From positions 1-64,000 of the forward strand of contig CAKUFG010000013.1 of the NCBI GenBank assembly GCA_934647235.1: a DNA stretch of 64,000 nt. The letters are read 5' to 3'. Positions 15,998 through 27,506 of the stretch are shown one piece after another (the first letter of the stretch is position 1; each line of letters begins with the position of its first letter). The notes under the pieces were generated by a model. It had not been told where the DNA came from. It saw nothing but the letters and a program-made list of their open reading frames with translations, and ran no database searches. The stretch comes from an uncultured Clostridia bacterium (GTDB taxonomy: Bacteria > Bacillota > Clostridia > Christensenellales > Aristaeellaceae). Both the position numbers and the translations under genes were made by a program.

Positions 15998-16002
15998 GGC
16001 GC

Positions 16003-16031
16003 TTGCCAATTTTCGCTTTTTCACGTATAAT
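16003..16031 (+). promoter_or_regulatory. Promoter of tex
   Basis: TTGCCA (16003-16008), a 17-base spacer and TATAAT (16026-16031), back to back with the divergent HAD promoter. Confidence 0.8.
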
Positions 16032-16067
16032 ATACAAAGAAAAAACAGTACCGGAGGATCCCTGCCG

Positions 16068-18227
<2,160 letters not shown>

Positions 18228-18265
18228 AACATTTCCAAGTATAATTGCATATATCGCATGCAGCC

Positions 18266-18298
18266 AGCAGGGGACGAGTCATCGTTTCCCTGCTTTTT
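18266..18298 (+). terminator. Intrinsic terminator after tex
   Basis: A stem AGCAGGG/CCCTGCT with a loop of about 13 bases is followed by T5. The rest of the 318-base gap to oppA (18299-18451) is AT-rich and shows nothing recognisable until the oppA promoter. Confidence 0.8.
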
Positions 18299-18451
18299 CC
18301 GCTGCTTTTTTACGGATTTATCCATCCTGATGCGAAATCTGGTTCAAAATGTATAGTGATGATATATCTGCAACGATGAATCTAAAATCCTGCATATTGC
18401 AGCGATTTGACTGCGCCGCTGCATTGAAAATGTATTTTTGATGTATTGATC

Positions 18452-18479
18452 TTGCAATTTTCAGAATTCTGTATATAAT
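18452..18479 (+). promoter_or_regulatory. Promoter of the opp operon
   Basis: TTGCAA (18452-18457), a 16-base spacer and TATAAT (18474-18479), 66 bases before the oppA start. Confidence 0.7.
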
Positions 18480-18545
18480 TATGCACAATTCAGGGCGGCC
18501 TCAGGAAGCCGCGCTGAAGGATCAAACCATGAAAGGATGAAACCC

Positions 18546-20201
18546 ATGAAGAAAGCCCTTTCGATGCTGCTTGTAATGGTCATGACGCTTGCGTGCCTGT
18601 CCGGCGCCGCCATGGCCGACAGCGACAAGTATCTGGGCGTTATGCTCAGCACCAACGTGATGTCGCTGGATACCAATCTGGCCACGGACGGCGAGTCCTT
18701 TGAGGTAATCGCCGACTGCATCGACGGTCTGATGCAGATGGATGCTACCGGCGCTTCCATCCCCGCGCTGGCTGAATCCTATGATATGTCCGAGGATGGC
18801 CTGACCTATACCTTCCACCTGCGCGACGCCAAGTGGTCCAACGGCACCCCCGTCACCGCCGGCGACTTTGTTTTCGCCTGGCGCCGCATCTGCAAGGAAG
18901 CCGGCGAGTATGCCTATATGTTCGGCAGCAGCGTTGGCTGCGTGAAGGGTGCGCAGGATATCATCGACGGCAAGGCCGAGCCTGACACCCTGGCCGTGTC
19001 CGCCCCCGATGACAAGACGCTGGTTGTGGAGCTGGAATCCCCTGTTTCCTTCTTCGCGTCGCTGATGTACTTCCCCACCTTCTATCCCATCAACGAGGCC
19101 TTCTACTCCAGCCTGGAGGAGGGCACCTACGGCACCAGCCCCGAGACCTTCCTGTCCAACGGCGCGTTCGTGCTGGAATCCTACACCCCTGGCACTGCCA
19201 GCCTGACGGTGAAGAAGAACCCCGATTACTGGGATGCTGACCGCGTAAAGCTGGCTGGCATCAAGTATCAGGTGGTCGGCTCCTCCGACAACGCCCTGGT
19301 CGCCTTCAAGACCGGCGCGCTGGATGTGGTTACGATCAGCGGCAACCAGGTTGCCAGCGCCAAGAAGGACGCTGACCTGGCCAGCAAGCTGGCTGTAACC
19401 GGCGCGGGATACATGTGGTACCTCACCTTCAGCCAGACTGAAAAGAACGCCGACGGCGGCATGCTGGCCAACGCCAACCTGCGCCTGGCCATCTCCAACG
19501 CCATCGACCGCGAATCCATTGTGGAAAACAACGTCATGGACGGCTCTCTGGCCACCTACACCGCGGTTCCCCCGCAGTTCGCCGCCAGCAGCACCACGGG
19601 CGCCGACTTCTCCGAGGATCAGATGAAGTTCGTCGATTACTGCGACTTCAACGTGGAAAAGGCGCTTGAATACCTGGCCAAGGCCAAGGAAGAGCTGGGC
19701 AAGGACAGCTTCACCTTCACCCTGATCTACGGCAACAACGAGGGCGACGTAATCGCCAAGGTGGCGCAGGCCATCAAGAGCCAGGTGGAAGCCAACCTGC
19801 CCGGCGTAACGCTGAACCTGCAGCCCATGACCAAGGCTGAGCGCCTGGACAAGATGCAGAACGACAACTACGACGTGGCCCTCACCCGCTGGGGCCCGGA
19901 CTACGCCGACCCGATGACCTACCTTGGCATGTGGATCACCAACGCCTCCAACAACTATGGTTTCTGGAGCAGCGCGGAATATGACCAGCTGATCAAGGAC
20001 TGCACCACCGGCGCATATGTGGCCGATTATGACGCCCGCTGGGACGCCATGTACAAGGCTGAAATGCTGGTAATGCAGGAAGCCGTCATCGCGCCGCTGT
20101 ACACCCAGGCCAACGCCAACCTGATCTCCTCCGGCGTTACGGGCATCGATTTCCACCCCGTGGCCCTCAACCGCGTGTACAAATCCGCTGTGATTGAATA
20201 A
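18546..20201 (+). CDS. oppA: Oligopeptide ABC transporter substrate-binding protein
   Basis: This 551-residue exported solute-binding protein of the SBP_bac_5 family captures peptides outside the cell for the OppBCDF importer. Family marks are SYDMSEDGLTYTFHLRDAKW, NGTPVTAGDFVFAWRR and the C-terminal DYADPMTYLGMW. The signal peptide has a basic start, a hydrophobic core and Thr-Leu-Ala-Cys. That cysteine context is a weak lipobox, and an Ala-Met-Ala signal peptidase I site follows a few residues later, so anchoring is uncertain. The start ATG 18546 is preferred over 18537, which lies against the AAAGGA binding site. The peptide class is typical but not proven. Confidence 0.93.
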   Translation: MKKALSMLLVMVMTLACLSGAAMADSDKYLGVMLSTNVMSLDTNLATDGESFEVIADCIDGLMQMDATGASIPALAESYDMSEDGLTYTFHLRDAKWSNGTPVTAGDFVFAWRRICKEAGEYAYMFGSSVGCVKGAQDIIDGKAEPDTLAVSAPDDKTLVVELESPVSFFASLMYFPTFYPINEAFYSSLEEGTYGTSPETFLSNGAFVLESYTPGTASLTVKKNPDYWDADRVKLAGIKYQVVGSSDNALVAFKTGALDVVTISGNQVASAKKDADLASKLAVTGAGYMWYLTFSQTEKNADGGMLANANLRLAISNAIDRESIVENNVMDGSLATYTAVPPQFAASSTTGADFSEDQMKFVDYCDFNVEKALEYLAKAKEELGKDSFTFTLIYGNNEGDVIAKVAQAIKSQVEANLPGVTLNLQPMTKAERLDKMQNDNYDVALTRWGPDYADPMTYLGMWITNASNNYGFWSSAEYDQLIKDCTTGAYVADYDARWDAMYKAEMLVMQEAVIAPLYTQANANLISSGVTGIDFHPVALNRVYKSAVIE

Positions 20202-20225
20202 TTTTCTCACGCAGACACATTCAAC

Positions 20226-20264
20226 CCTCAGAGCGGTCTGTCCCGTCCGGCCGCTCTGAGGCCT
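20226..20264 (+). terminator. Intercistronic hairpin between oppA and oppB
   Basis: An 11-bp perfect stem (20226-20236 with 20251-20261) is followed by only CCTTTG. It probably acts as a partial terminator or mRNA-stabilising structure, keeping the binding protein more abundant than the permeases, as is common in such operons. Confidence 0.65.
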
Positions 20265-20303
20265 TTGTCATCCTCAAACGCTTGAAAAGGATCTGCTGCT
20301 GAT

Positions 20304-21248
20304 ATGCTCAAATACATTGTAAAACGAATTGGCATGGCGCTGGCGACGCTGCTGGTGATCATCTTTGTGCTGTTTGTGCTGGTGCGCATTATGCCGGGCA
20401 ATCCCTTTCCTTCGGAAAGAATGTCCGCCACGCAGATTGCCAACAAACGCGCGGAAATGGGGCTGGACGATCCCATTCTGCTTCAGTTTGTGCGGTATAT
20501 GAAAAACGTGCTGCGGGGCGATTTCGGCAAGGGCTCCTCGCTCTATAACGGCGCGCCGATCAAAACGGTGCTTTCCAGCTGCGTGTCCAATTCCTTTCGC
20601 ATCGGCGGACTGGCAATCCTGATCGGCACGGTCTTAGGGCTCCTGCTGGGCGTCTGCGCGGCGCTGCACCGGGGCAGGTTTCTGGATGGCTTCTGCACCG
20701 TGTTTTCCATTGTGGGCGTGTGCGTGCCCTCATATGTATTTTTGATCTTCCTGCAGTACAACTTTTCCTACAAGGTATCGTTTTTCCCGTACTTCTTTGA
20801 TTCCTCGCGGTTTTTGTTCTCGGCCGTTCTGCCCGCGCTGTCGCTGAGCCTGTTCACCATGTCCACCATCGCGCGCTTTACCCGCAACGAAATGGTGGAG
20901 GTGATCGACAGCGACTATGTGCGCCTGGCCGAATCCAAGGGCATGGAGGGCGCTCTGCTGATCCGCCGCCATGTGCTGCGCAACGCGCTGGTGCCCATTG
21001 TGACCGTGCTGGCTCCCCTGATTGTGGATCTGCTGACGGGCGCGCTGGTGGTGGAAAAGATCTACGGCATCAACGGCATCGGCAAGCTCATGGTAGACGC
21101 CATCGCCGGCGAGGGCGTGGACTATAACTATGTGCTGGCGCTGGGCATTCTGTATTCCTCGCTGTACATTGGCATGATGCTGGCGGTGGATATTCTCTAC
21201 GGCATTCTGGATCCGCGCATCCGCGTATCCGCAAAGGGGGAAGCGTAA
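20304..21248 (+). CDS. oppB: Oligopeptide ABC transporter permease OppB
   Basis: This 314-residue inner membrane permease has the family N-terminus (KRIGMALATLLVIIFVLFVL, then RIMPGNPF), about six membrane helices, and a cytoplasmic EAA loop (DYVRLAESKGMEGALLIRRH) that docks on the ATPases. Length is normal for OppB/DppB. It ends one base before the ATG of oppC. Confidence 0.95.
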   Translation: MLKYIVKRIGMALATLLVIIFVLFVLVRIMPGNPFPSERMSATQIANKRAEMGLDDPILLQFVRYMKNVLRGDFGKGSSLYNGAPIKTVLSSCVSNSFRIGGLAILIGTVLGLLLGVCAALHRGRFLDGFCTVFSIVGVCVPSYVFLIFLQYNFSYKVSFFPYFFDSSRFLFSAVLPALSLSLFTMSTIARFTRNEMVEVIDSDYVRLAESKGMEGALLIRRHVLRNALVPIVTVLAPLIVDLLTGALVVEKIYGINGIGKLMVDAIAGEGVDYNYVLALGILYSSLYIGMMLAVDILYGILDPRIRVSAKGEA

Positions 21249-22304
21249 ATGAGTACCATCAATAAAACGGCCGCATCCATGCAGACCCCGGCGGATTACA
21301 TCCCCCGCAAGGAGGACTTTGCGCTGCTGGAGCAGCACGACATCGCCACCGACAAGAACTTTGCCTCCCAGGGCTACTGGAAGGGCGTGGCGATTCATTT
21401 CTTCCGCAATAAACGCGCGGTCACAGGGCTTGTGATTGTGCTTCTGATTGTATTTTTCGCCGTTTTCGGCCCCATGATGAGCCGTTATGGCTACAAGGAT
21501 ATCGTATCCATCACCACCAAGGTGAACGGCCGCAACCGGCAGATCACCGCCGGCGGCCTGGCCCCGCGCATCCCCTGGCTGCATAAGCTGCTGGGCGGCG
21601 AAGCCTATGAGGATCAGTTTGCCGACCGCACCTTTATATTCGGCACCGACGATATGGGCCGCGACCTGTGGACGCGTACCTGGCACGGCGCGCGCGTATC
21701 GCTGCTGATCGCCTTCATTACCATCCTGATCGACATGATCGTGGGCATGAGCTACGGCCTGGTATCGGGCTATTTCGGCGGCGTGACGGATAACATCATG
21801 CAGCGCTTTGTGGAGGTAGCCAACAGCGTGCCGCGGCTGGTCATCGTATCGGTGCTGGCCATCTTTATGAAAAAGGGCATGGGGCTGGTTATCGTGGCGC
21901 TGCTGCTGACCGAGTGGATCGGCATGAGCAAGATTGCCCGCGCCGAAATGCTAAAAATCAAGGAGCAGGAATACGTGCTGGCCAGCCGCACCCTGGGCGC
22001 GCGCAGCGGCCATATCATTTTCAAGGAAATCCTGCCCAACACCATCGGCCCCATCATCACCCAGGTCATGTTCTCCATCCCCACGGCCATCTTCACCGAG
22101 GCCTTCCTCAGCTTTGTGGGCGTAGGCATCGTGCTGCCCCAGTGCTCCGTAGGCACGCTGATTGAGGACGGCTTCAACAACATCACCACCCTGCCGTATC
22201 AGATTCTGCCGCCCATCCTGGTGCTGGCGCTGCTGATGCTGGGCTTTAACTTTATCGGCGATGGGCTGCGCGAGGCGCTTGCGCCCAAGCTTGAGGATAT
22301 GTAA
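21249..22304 (+). CDS. oppC: Oligopeptide ABC transporter permease OppC
   Basis: This 351-residue permease starts immediately after the oppB stop. The N-terminal cytoplasmic tail (about 1-45) ends in HFFRNKRAVTGLVIVLLIVF, the usual OppC entry helix. The FGTDDMGRDLWTRTWHGARV signature and the EAA loop (EYVLASRTLGARSGHIIFKE) are intact. The external loop between the first helix and the signature (about 80-135) is longer than in many OppC proteins. With OppB it forms the membrane pore. Confidence 0.95.
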   Translation: MSTINKTAASMQTPADYIPRKEDFALLEQHDIATDKNFASQGYWKGVAIHFFRNKRAVTGLVIVLLIVFFAVFGPMMSRYGYKDIVSITTKVNGRNRQITAGGLAPRIPWLHKLLGGEAYEDQFADRTFIFGTDDMGRDLWTRTWHGARVSLLIAFITILIDMIVGMSYGLVSGYFGGVTDNIMQRFVEVANSVPRLVIVSVLAIFMKKGMGLVIVALLLTEWIGMSKIARAEMLKIKEQEYVLASRTLGARSGHIIFKEILPNTIGPIITQVMFSIPTAIFTEAFLSFVGVGIVLPQCSVGTLIEDGFNNITTLPYQILPPILVLALLMLGFNFIGDGLREALAPKLEDM

Positions 22305-22315
22305 GGAGGCGCGGC

Positions 22316-23392
22316 ATGAGTGAAACCATTCTTCAGATCCGCGATCTGGATATCTCCTTCCGCACCAACGCCGGCTGCGTGCACGCCATCCGCGGGGTCA
22401 ATTTTGAACTGCGCCGCGGCGAAACGGTGGCTATCGTGGGCGAATCCGGCTCGGGTAAATCCGTCACCATGAAGGCCGCGATGGGCCTGCTGGACAGCAA
22501 CGCCACGGTCAATCACGGCGAAATCATCTATGCCTGTCCCGACGGGCACGGTGGAACGCATCCCGTTGATCTGCTGAAACTGACCCGCAAACAGCTGCGC
22601 CAGACCATCAACGGCCAGCACATCGCCATGGTGTTTCAGGACCCCATGACCAGCCTGGATCCGACCATGCAGATTGGCAGACAGGTGATGGAGGGCATGA
22701 TCCTGCACTGCGGCATGAGCAAGCAGCAGGCGCATGACCGGGCGCTGGAGCTGCTGCAGCTGGTGGGCATTACCGACGCTGAAAAGCGCATGAAAAACTA
22801 TCCGCATCAGCTGTCCGGCGGCATGCGGCAGCGCGTGGTCATCGCCATCGCCCTGTCGGCCAATCCCGACGTGCTGATCTGCGACGAGCCGACCACGGCG
22901 CTGGACGTGACCATTCAGGCCAAGATCCTGGAATTGATTCAGGACATCCAGAAAAAGATGCAGCTATCGGTCATCTACATCACCCATGATCTGGGCGTGG
23001 TAGCCAAGGTGGCCGATTACGTCAACGTCATGTATGCAGGCAAGATTGTGGAAACCGGCCTGATCGATGAAATCTTCTACGATCCCAAGCACCCCTACAC
23101 CTGGGGTCTGCTGTCCGCCATGCCCGATCTGGATACCGACGACGATCGGCTGTATTCCATCCCCGGCAGCCCGCCCAACCTTCTGCACGAGCCTGTGGGC
23201 GACGCTTTCGCACCGCGCAACCGCTTTGCCCTCAGGATTGATGAAAAGCTGGAGCCGCCGCTGTTCCGCGTGACCGATACCCACTATGCCGCCACCTGGC
23301 TGCTGCATCCCGATGCGCCCAGGGTGGAAATGCCCAAGGAACTGCAGGCGCGCCTGGCGCGCGCCCGGAAGGAGGCGGAAAAGTACCTATGA
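22316..23392 (+). CDS. oppD: Oligopeptide ABC transporter ATPase OppD
   Basis: This 358-residue ATPase has Walker A GESGSGKS, a Q-loop in VFQDPMTSLDP, the ABC signature LSGGMRQRV, Walker B LICDEPTTALD and the H-loop THDLG. The C-terminal oligopeptide-transporter extension follows (AMPDLDTDDDRLYSIPGSPP). The helical region after Walker A contains an unusual insertion between the first strands (ACPDGHGGTHPVD). It starts behind AAGGAGG, 11 bases after oppC, and overlaps oppF by four bases. Confidence 0.96.
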   Translation: MSETILQIRDLDISFRTNAGCVHAIRGVNFELRRGETVAIVGESGSGKSVTMKAAMGLLDSNATVNHGEIIYACPDGHGGTHPVDLLKLTRKQLRQTINGQHIAMVFQDPMTSLDPTMQIGRQVMEGMILHCGMSKQQAHDRALELLQLVGITDAEKRMKNYPHQLSGGMRQRVVIAIALSANPDVLICDEPTTALDVTIQAKILELIQDIQKKMQLSVIYITHDLGVVAKVADYVNVMYAGKIVETGLIDEIFYDPKHPYTWGLLSAMPDLDTDDDRLYSIPGSPPNLLHEPVGDAFAPRNRFALRIDEKLEPPLFRVTDTHYAATWLLHPDAPRVEMPKELQARLARARKEAEKYL

Positions 23393-24315
23393 GCGAGCCT
23401 TTGCTGAAGGTAGAAAACCTCAGGCAGCATTTTCCCGTTTCCCGGCAGTTTACCGTCAAGGCTGTCAACGGCGTATCCTTCGAGGTGTATCCCGGCGAAA
23501 CCTATGGTCTGGTGGGCGAGTCCGGCTCGGGCAAAACCACCATCGGCCGCAGCATCATCCGCCTGTATGATCCTACGGACGGCAGAATCACCTTTAACGG
23601 CCGCGAGATCAGCGGCAAGCTCAGCGCCGATACCCGCAAGATGCTGCGCGCCGAAATGCAGATGATCTTCCAGGATCCCATGGCCAGCCTGAATCCCCGC
23701 AAGAAGGTGGAGGATATCATTGGCGAGGGGCTGGATATCCACCATACCTGTCACAGCAAGGCCGAGCGCAGCGCGCTGATTGCCGAAATGCTTAAAAAGG
23801 TCGGCCTGTCCCCGGAGCATGCCTCCCGCTATCCGCATCAGTTTTCGGGCGGCCAGCGCCAGCGCGTGGGCATCGCCCGGGCGCTGATCATGCAGCCCAA
23901 GCTCATCATCGCCGACGAGTGCATCTCCGCCCTGGATGTATCCATCCAGGCACAGGTGGTCAACCTGATGAAGGACATCCAGCAGGAAACAGGCTGCGCG
24001 TACCTGTTCATTGCGCATGATCTGAGCATGGTCAAGTATATTTCCGACCGCATCGGCGTGCTGCACCTGGGCTACATGGTGGAGGCCGGCACCAAGGAGG
24101 AAATCTTCTCCCATCCCGTGCACCCCTACACCAAGAGCCTGCTGTCGGCCATTCCGCACCCCAACCCCGAGGTGGAAAAGCGCCGCAAGTCCATCACCTA
24201 TGATTACGCATCCAGCGGCATTGATTACGCCAAGGGCACGCAGCATCGGGTGGGCGGCACACATACCGTGCTGGCCACGGACGTGGAGCTTGCCCAATGG
24301 ACGCAAGCAGAATAA
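23389..24315 (+). CDS. oppF: Oligopeptide ABC transporter ATPase OppF
   Basis: This 308-residue second ATPase of the importer has Walker A GESGSGKT, Q-loop FQDPMASLNPRK, signature FSGGQRQRVGIARAL, Walker B LIIADECISALD and H-loop AHDLS. It begins within an ATGA overlap with oppD. The glutamate after the Walker B aspartate is followed by Cys-Ile-Ser instead of the more usual Pro, which is common in OppF. It is the last gene of the operon and is followed by a terminator. Confidence 0.96.
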   Translation: MSEPLLKVENLRQHFPVSRQFTVKAVNGVSFEVYPGETYGLVGESGSGKTTIGRSIIRLYDPTDGRITFNGREISGKLSADTRKMLRAEMQMIFQDPMASLNPRKKVEDIIGEGLDIHHTCHSKAERSALIAEMLKKVGLSPEHASRYPHQFSGGQRQRVGIARALIMQPKLIIADECISALDVSIQAQVVNLMKDIQQETGCAYLFIAHDLSMVKYISDRIGVLHLGYMVEAGTKEEIFSHPVHPYTKSLLSAIPHPNPEVEKRRKSITYDYASSGIDYAKGTQHRVGGTHTVLATDVELAQWTQAE

Positions 24316-24329
24316 TGCACAATAACAAA

Positions 24330-24372
24330 CCTCCCCGTCTGCTTACATAAATAGGCGGGGAGGCTGCTTTAA
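24330..24372. terminator. Terminator after the opp operon
   Basis: An 8-bp GC-rich stem (CCTCCCCG 24330-24337 with CGGGGAGG 24356-24363) is followed by a loose T-rich tract. It lies between convergent genes and may serve both strands. Confidence 0.65.
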
Positions 24373-24382
24373 TTATGTAGGA

Positions 24383-25768
24383 TTAACCTTCGATCATGAA
24401 GGCGCGGTAGGCCTTGACAGCCTCGAACAGATCGGCCTTGTTGATGATTTCCTGCGGGGCGTGCATGGACAGCACAGGCACGCCGCTGTCGATCACTTCC
24501 ATGCCGTACAGCGCGCAGATATAGGCGATGGTGCCGCCGCCGCCCACGTCCACACGGCCCAGCTCCGCCGTCTGCCAGGTGACGTTGTTGTCGTCCATGA
24601 TCTTGCGCAGGCGGCCGATGAACTCGGCGTTGGCGTCGTTGGAGCCAGACTTTCCGCGCGAGCCGGTGAACTTGTTGTAGCACACGCCATGACCCATCAG
24701 GGCGGCGTTCTTCTTTTCAAAGGCGGATGCGTACAGCGGATCGAAGCCCGCGCTCACATCGCAGCTGAGCATGCGGCAGGCGCGCAGGGCACGGCGCAGC
24801 GTCAGCTCGCTGTATGCGGGCGTGGTCAGGGCGATCAGCTCGGCCATGGCGTTTTCAAAGTAGTGCGCGCGCATGCCGGTAGCGCCCACGCTGCCGATTT
24901 CTTCCTTATCGGCCAGCAGGCAGCAGCAGGTGTACCTGGGCACGGCGGGCAGGGTCAGGATGGCCTCCAGCGAGGCATAAGCGCACACGCGGTCGTCATG
25001 GCCGTAGCCCAGCAGCATGCTGCGGTCCAGGCCGAAATCGCGCGTTTTGCCCGCAGGCACGGCTTCGATCTCGGCGGAGAGCATGTCGTTTTCTTCGATG
25101 TCATAGCGCTCCTTGAGAAGCTTGAGCAGCAGCGCCTTGACCGGCTCCTTCTCCTCGCCCTGCAGCGGACGGCCGCACAGGATGATATCCAGATCCTCGC
25201 CGCCTACCACATCGGCGCCCTTCTTGCTCATCTGGTCGGCGGACAGGTGGATCAACAGATCCGAGATGCCCACAACCGGGTCGCTCTCATCCTCGCCTAC
25301 CACGATATTGACCAGCGTGCCGTCCTTTTTGGCCACCACGCCGTGCAGCGCCATGGCGCGGGCGACCCACTGATACTTTTTGATGCCGCCGTAATAGTGC
25401 GTATCGGCGTAGGCGATATCGTCAGCCTCATAGAAGGGGTTCTGCTTGATATCGATGCGCGGGGAGTCGATATGCGCGCCTACGATATTGATGCCCTTTT
25501 CCAGCGGCTCCTCGCCCAGGTGGAACAGCATCACAGCCTTGCCCATGCAGTTGACATATACCTTGTCGCCGGGCTTGAGGGCGCGCTGCTGCGCGATGGC
25601 CTGATCCAGATCGACATAGCCGGCCTTCTGCGCGGCGGCGACGGTTTCGGTCACGCATTCGCGCTCGGTCTTGCCATGATCCAGAAAATCGCGGTAACGA
25701 ACGCTGACAGCCTCCAGCATAGCCAGCGCTTCATCGTCATAATTCTTCCAGGCATTGGGACGTTCCAT
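24383..25768 (-). CDS. M18 family aminopeptidase
   Basis: This 461-residue cytosolic zinc aminopeptidase of the M18 (aspartyl aminopeptidase/ApeB-like) family has metal ligands in GAHIDSPRID (near residue 95), the catalytic and metal glutamates in ADKEEIGSVGATG, an aspartate in YGHDDRV, and a C-terminal His in LSMHAPQEI. Length and motif order are normal. It is convergent with the opp operon, and shares with it the handling of imported peptides (functional inference). It has its own promoter at 25807-25835. Confidence 0.95.
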   Translation of the reverse strand: MERPNAWKNYDDEALAMLEAVSVRYRDFLDHGKTERECVTETVAAAQKAGYVDLDQAIAQQRALKPGDKVYVNCMGKAVMLFHLGEEPLEKGINIVGAHIDSPRIDIKQNPFYEADDIAYADTHYYGGIKKYQWVARAMALHGVVAKKDGTLVNIVVGEDESDPVVGISDLLIHLSADQMSKKGADVVGGEDLDIILCGRPLQGEEKEPVKALLLKLLKERYDIEENDMLSAEIEAVPAGKTRDFGLDRSMLLGYGHDDRVCAYASLEAILTLPAVPRYTCCCLLADKEEIGSVGATGMRAHYFENAMAELIALTTPAYSELTLRRALRACRMLSCDVSAGFDPLYASAFEKKNAALMGHGVCYNKFTGSRGKSGSNDANAEFIGRLRKIMDDNNVTWQTAELGRVDVGGGGTIAYICALYGMEVIDSGVPVLSMHAPQEIINKADLFEAVKAYRAFMIEG

Positions 25769-25806
25769 AAGCTTTTGCCTCCTAATTTTTATCAGGATCC
25801 ATACAT

Positions 25807-25835
25807 ATTATACCATGCGGCGCGGCGAAAAACAA
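25807..25835 (-). promoter_or_regulatory. Promoter of the M18 aminopeptidase
   Basis: On the minus strand TTGTTT (25830-25835), a 17-base spacer and TATAAT (25807-25812), with AGGAGG further down before the ATG. Confidence 0.65.
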
Positions 25836-25872
25836 GCAATACGCCGCCGTATACAGGGCAAGTACAGGCGGA

Positions 25873-27189
25873 TCAAGTCGCTTTCCTTGCACTTTTAAGC
25901 GCACAAAGCGCAAAGCTGACCGCCAGCGCCAGCGCCGCCACGCTGACCCAGCCAAAGCCTAACTCGTACAGCGGCAGCCGTTTGAGCGCCGCGCTGACAA
26001 AGCTGAGCGAAAGCCCGGCGGCGTCCAGGGCGTAAAGCACGCTGACGCACGCCGTGCAGGCGGCGGTCAGCGGATACGCATAGACATTGCGCTGCCAGAG
26101 CCCGTGGCTCAGACCCATCAGAATCAGCACGATGGCAACCGGATAGATGGCGTTCAGGATGGGCACGGAGATGCTGAGGATGGCGCTTAGCCCCAGGTTG
26201 CAGGTCAGAAAGGATACGCCCGTAATGGCAAACACCCAGGCGCGATAGGAAACCTTTTTGAACAGGGTGGAGAAAAACTGCGAGATGGAATTGATCAGCC
26301 CCACGCACGTGGTCAGGCAGGCCAGGGTAAAGATGGCGGCCAGCAGCACCGCGCCCGGCTCGCCGAACAGCTGATGCACGATGCATCGCAGCGTCCACGC
26401 GCCGTTCTCCTGGATGGGATAAACGCCGCTGCTGCACATGCCCATATAGGTCAGCATCATATACACCAGCGCCAGGATCGCGCCTGCCAGCAGCCCGGCC
26501 AGGCGGGTATAGCGCAGGCGATCGCGCTTTTCACGCAGCCCGAAGCCGCCCAGCGTGGTGGAAATGACCAGGCCGAAGTTCAGCGCCGCGATGGTATCCA
26601 TGGTCTGATAGCCCTCGGCAAAGCCCTTCAGGAAGGGTGCGGTCTGATAGGCCGATTGCGGAGCGGCAACCTCCGCCTGTCCGCGCGCCAGAAAGCTGAT
26701 AAACAGGAACACCAGCAGCGCCAGCAGGCTTGGCGTCAGCACATGGCCGATGCGGCTGACCAGCTTGCCCGGCGTCAGGCACAGCCACAGCGCCACCAGG
26801 AAGAACAGCAGCGAATACACCGCCATCCACAGCGCGGCGTTCGCATCCTCGGGAAGATAGGGGGCTACGGCCATCTCAAAGGGCACGGAAGCCGCGCGCG
26901 GAATGCCCAGTCCCGGCCCGATGGACAGGTAAATCAGCAGCGTAAATACCAGCGCAAAGCGCGGCCCTACCTGCTGAGCCAGGCGATCCAGCCCGTCAAA
27001 GCGCGCCACCACGATCACGCCCAGCACCGGCAGCACCACGGCTGTAAGCAAAAACCCCAGCATGGCCGGCAGCGTCGCGCTGCCCGCGTTTTGCCCCAGG
27101 AAGGGCGGAAAGATCAGGTTTCCCGCCCCAAAGAACAGGGAAAACAGCATAAAGCTTACCAGCACCTTGTTTCTCTTGCCCAGTTTCAT
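25873..27189 (-). CDS. brnQ: Branched-chain amino acid transporter BrnQ
   Basis: This 438-residue transporter has about 12 membrane helices and the LIVCS-family start: SFMLFSLFFGAGNLIFPPFL, then GVIVVARFDGLDRL and IGPGLGIPRAASVPFE. BrnQ proteins take up leucine, isoleucine and valine with Na+ or H+. The start ATG 27187-27189 lies behind AAGGAGAAG; the reading frame extends upstream only through the leader RNA. It is preceded by a T-box with an apparent isoleucine specifier. Expression should therefore rise when charged tRNA-Ile is scarce. Confidence 0.95.
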   Translation of the reverse strand: MKLGKRNKVLVSFMLFSLFFGAGNLIFPPFLGQNAGSATLPAMLGFLLTAVVLPVLGVIVVARFDGLDRLAQQVGPRFALVFTLLIYLSIGPGLGIPRAASVPFEMAVAPYLPEDANAALWMAVYSLLFFLVALWLCLTPGKLVSRIGHVLTPSLLALLVFLFISFLARGQAEVAAPQSAYQTAPFLKGFAEGYQTMDTIAALNFGLVISTTLGGFGLREKRDRLRYTRLAGLLAGAILALVYMMLTYMGMCSSGVYPIQENGAWTLRCIVHQLFGEPGAVLLAAIFTLACLTTCVGLINSISQFFSTLFKKVSYRAWVFAITGVSFLTCNLGLSAILSISVPILNAIYPVAIVLILMGLSHGLWQRNVYAYPLTAACTACVSVLYALDAAGLSLSFVSAALKRLPLYELGFGWVSVAALALAVSFALCALKSARKAT

Positions 27190-27216
27190 CTCGTTTCTTC
27201 TCCTTTGTTTTTGCAA

Positions 27217-27500
27217 TAATAAAAGGCCCGTCTCAAATTGCTTTGAGACGAGCCTTGCAAACGCAATTCCCGCGGTACCACTCAAATTGCAGAAAATAAA
27301 TCCTGCCGCTTTCAGGCTCCAACAAGCCCTATGCACTAACGCAGCCTGCACGGAAATCCCTACTCGCGCCGCTTTGGGGATTTCAGCTCGGAAGTGATAG
27401 GATTCCCTGACGCTGCCCGCCGGGCTTCCACCCTTCCCGGCTCTCTGTAGGACAAAGCTGTCAGATCCGTCTTCGTCATCGCTTTTGTGTTCACTTGTCG
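27217..27500 (-). ncRNA. T-box leader of brnQ (isoleucine specifier)
   Basis: The conserved T-box sequence TGGTACCGCG lies at 27271-27280 (minus strand), within GAGTGGTACCGCGGG. Stem I elements AGAGAGCCGGG and GGTGGAAGCC lie in 27425-27445. The specifier loop reads CCTATCACTTCCGAG, with ATC (27396-27398) as the probable specifier codon. A terminator with 15-nt arms (27223-27237 and 27242-27256) and a T-rich tail overlaps the antiterminator: TTTGAG beside the T-box can pair with CTCAAA in the terminator's 5' arm. This fills the 428-base gap upstream of brnQ, together with two promoters. Confidence 0.92.
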
Positions 27501-27506
27501 ATCAGC

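Noticed and set aside
15951..16067. Upstream extension of tex from an in-frame start at 15951
   Set aside because: It would begin inside the HAD operator and run across the tex promoter; ATG 16068 has a good binding site and matches the family start.
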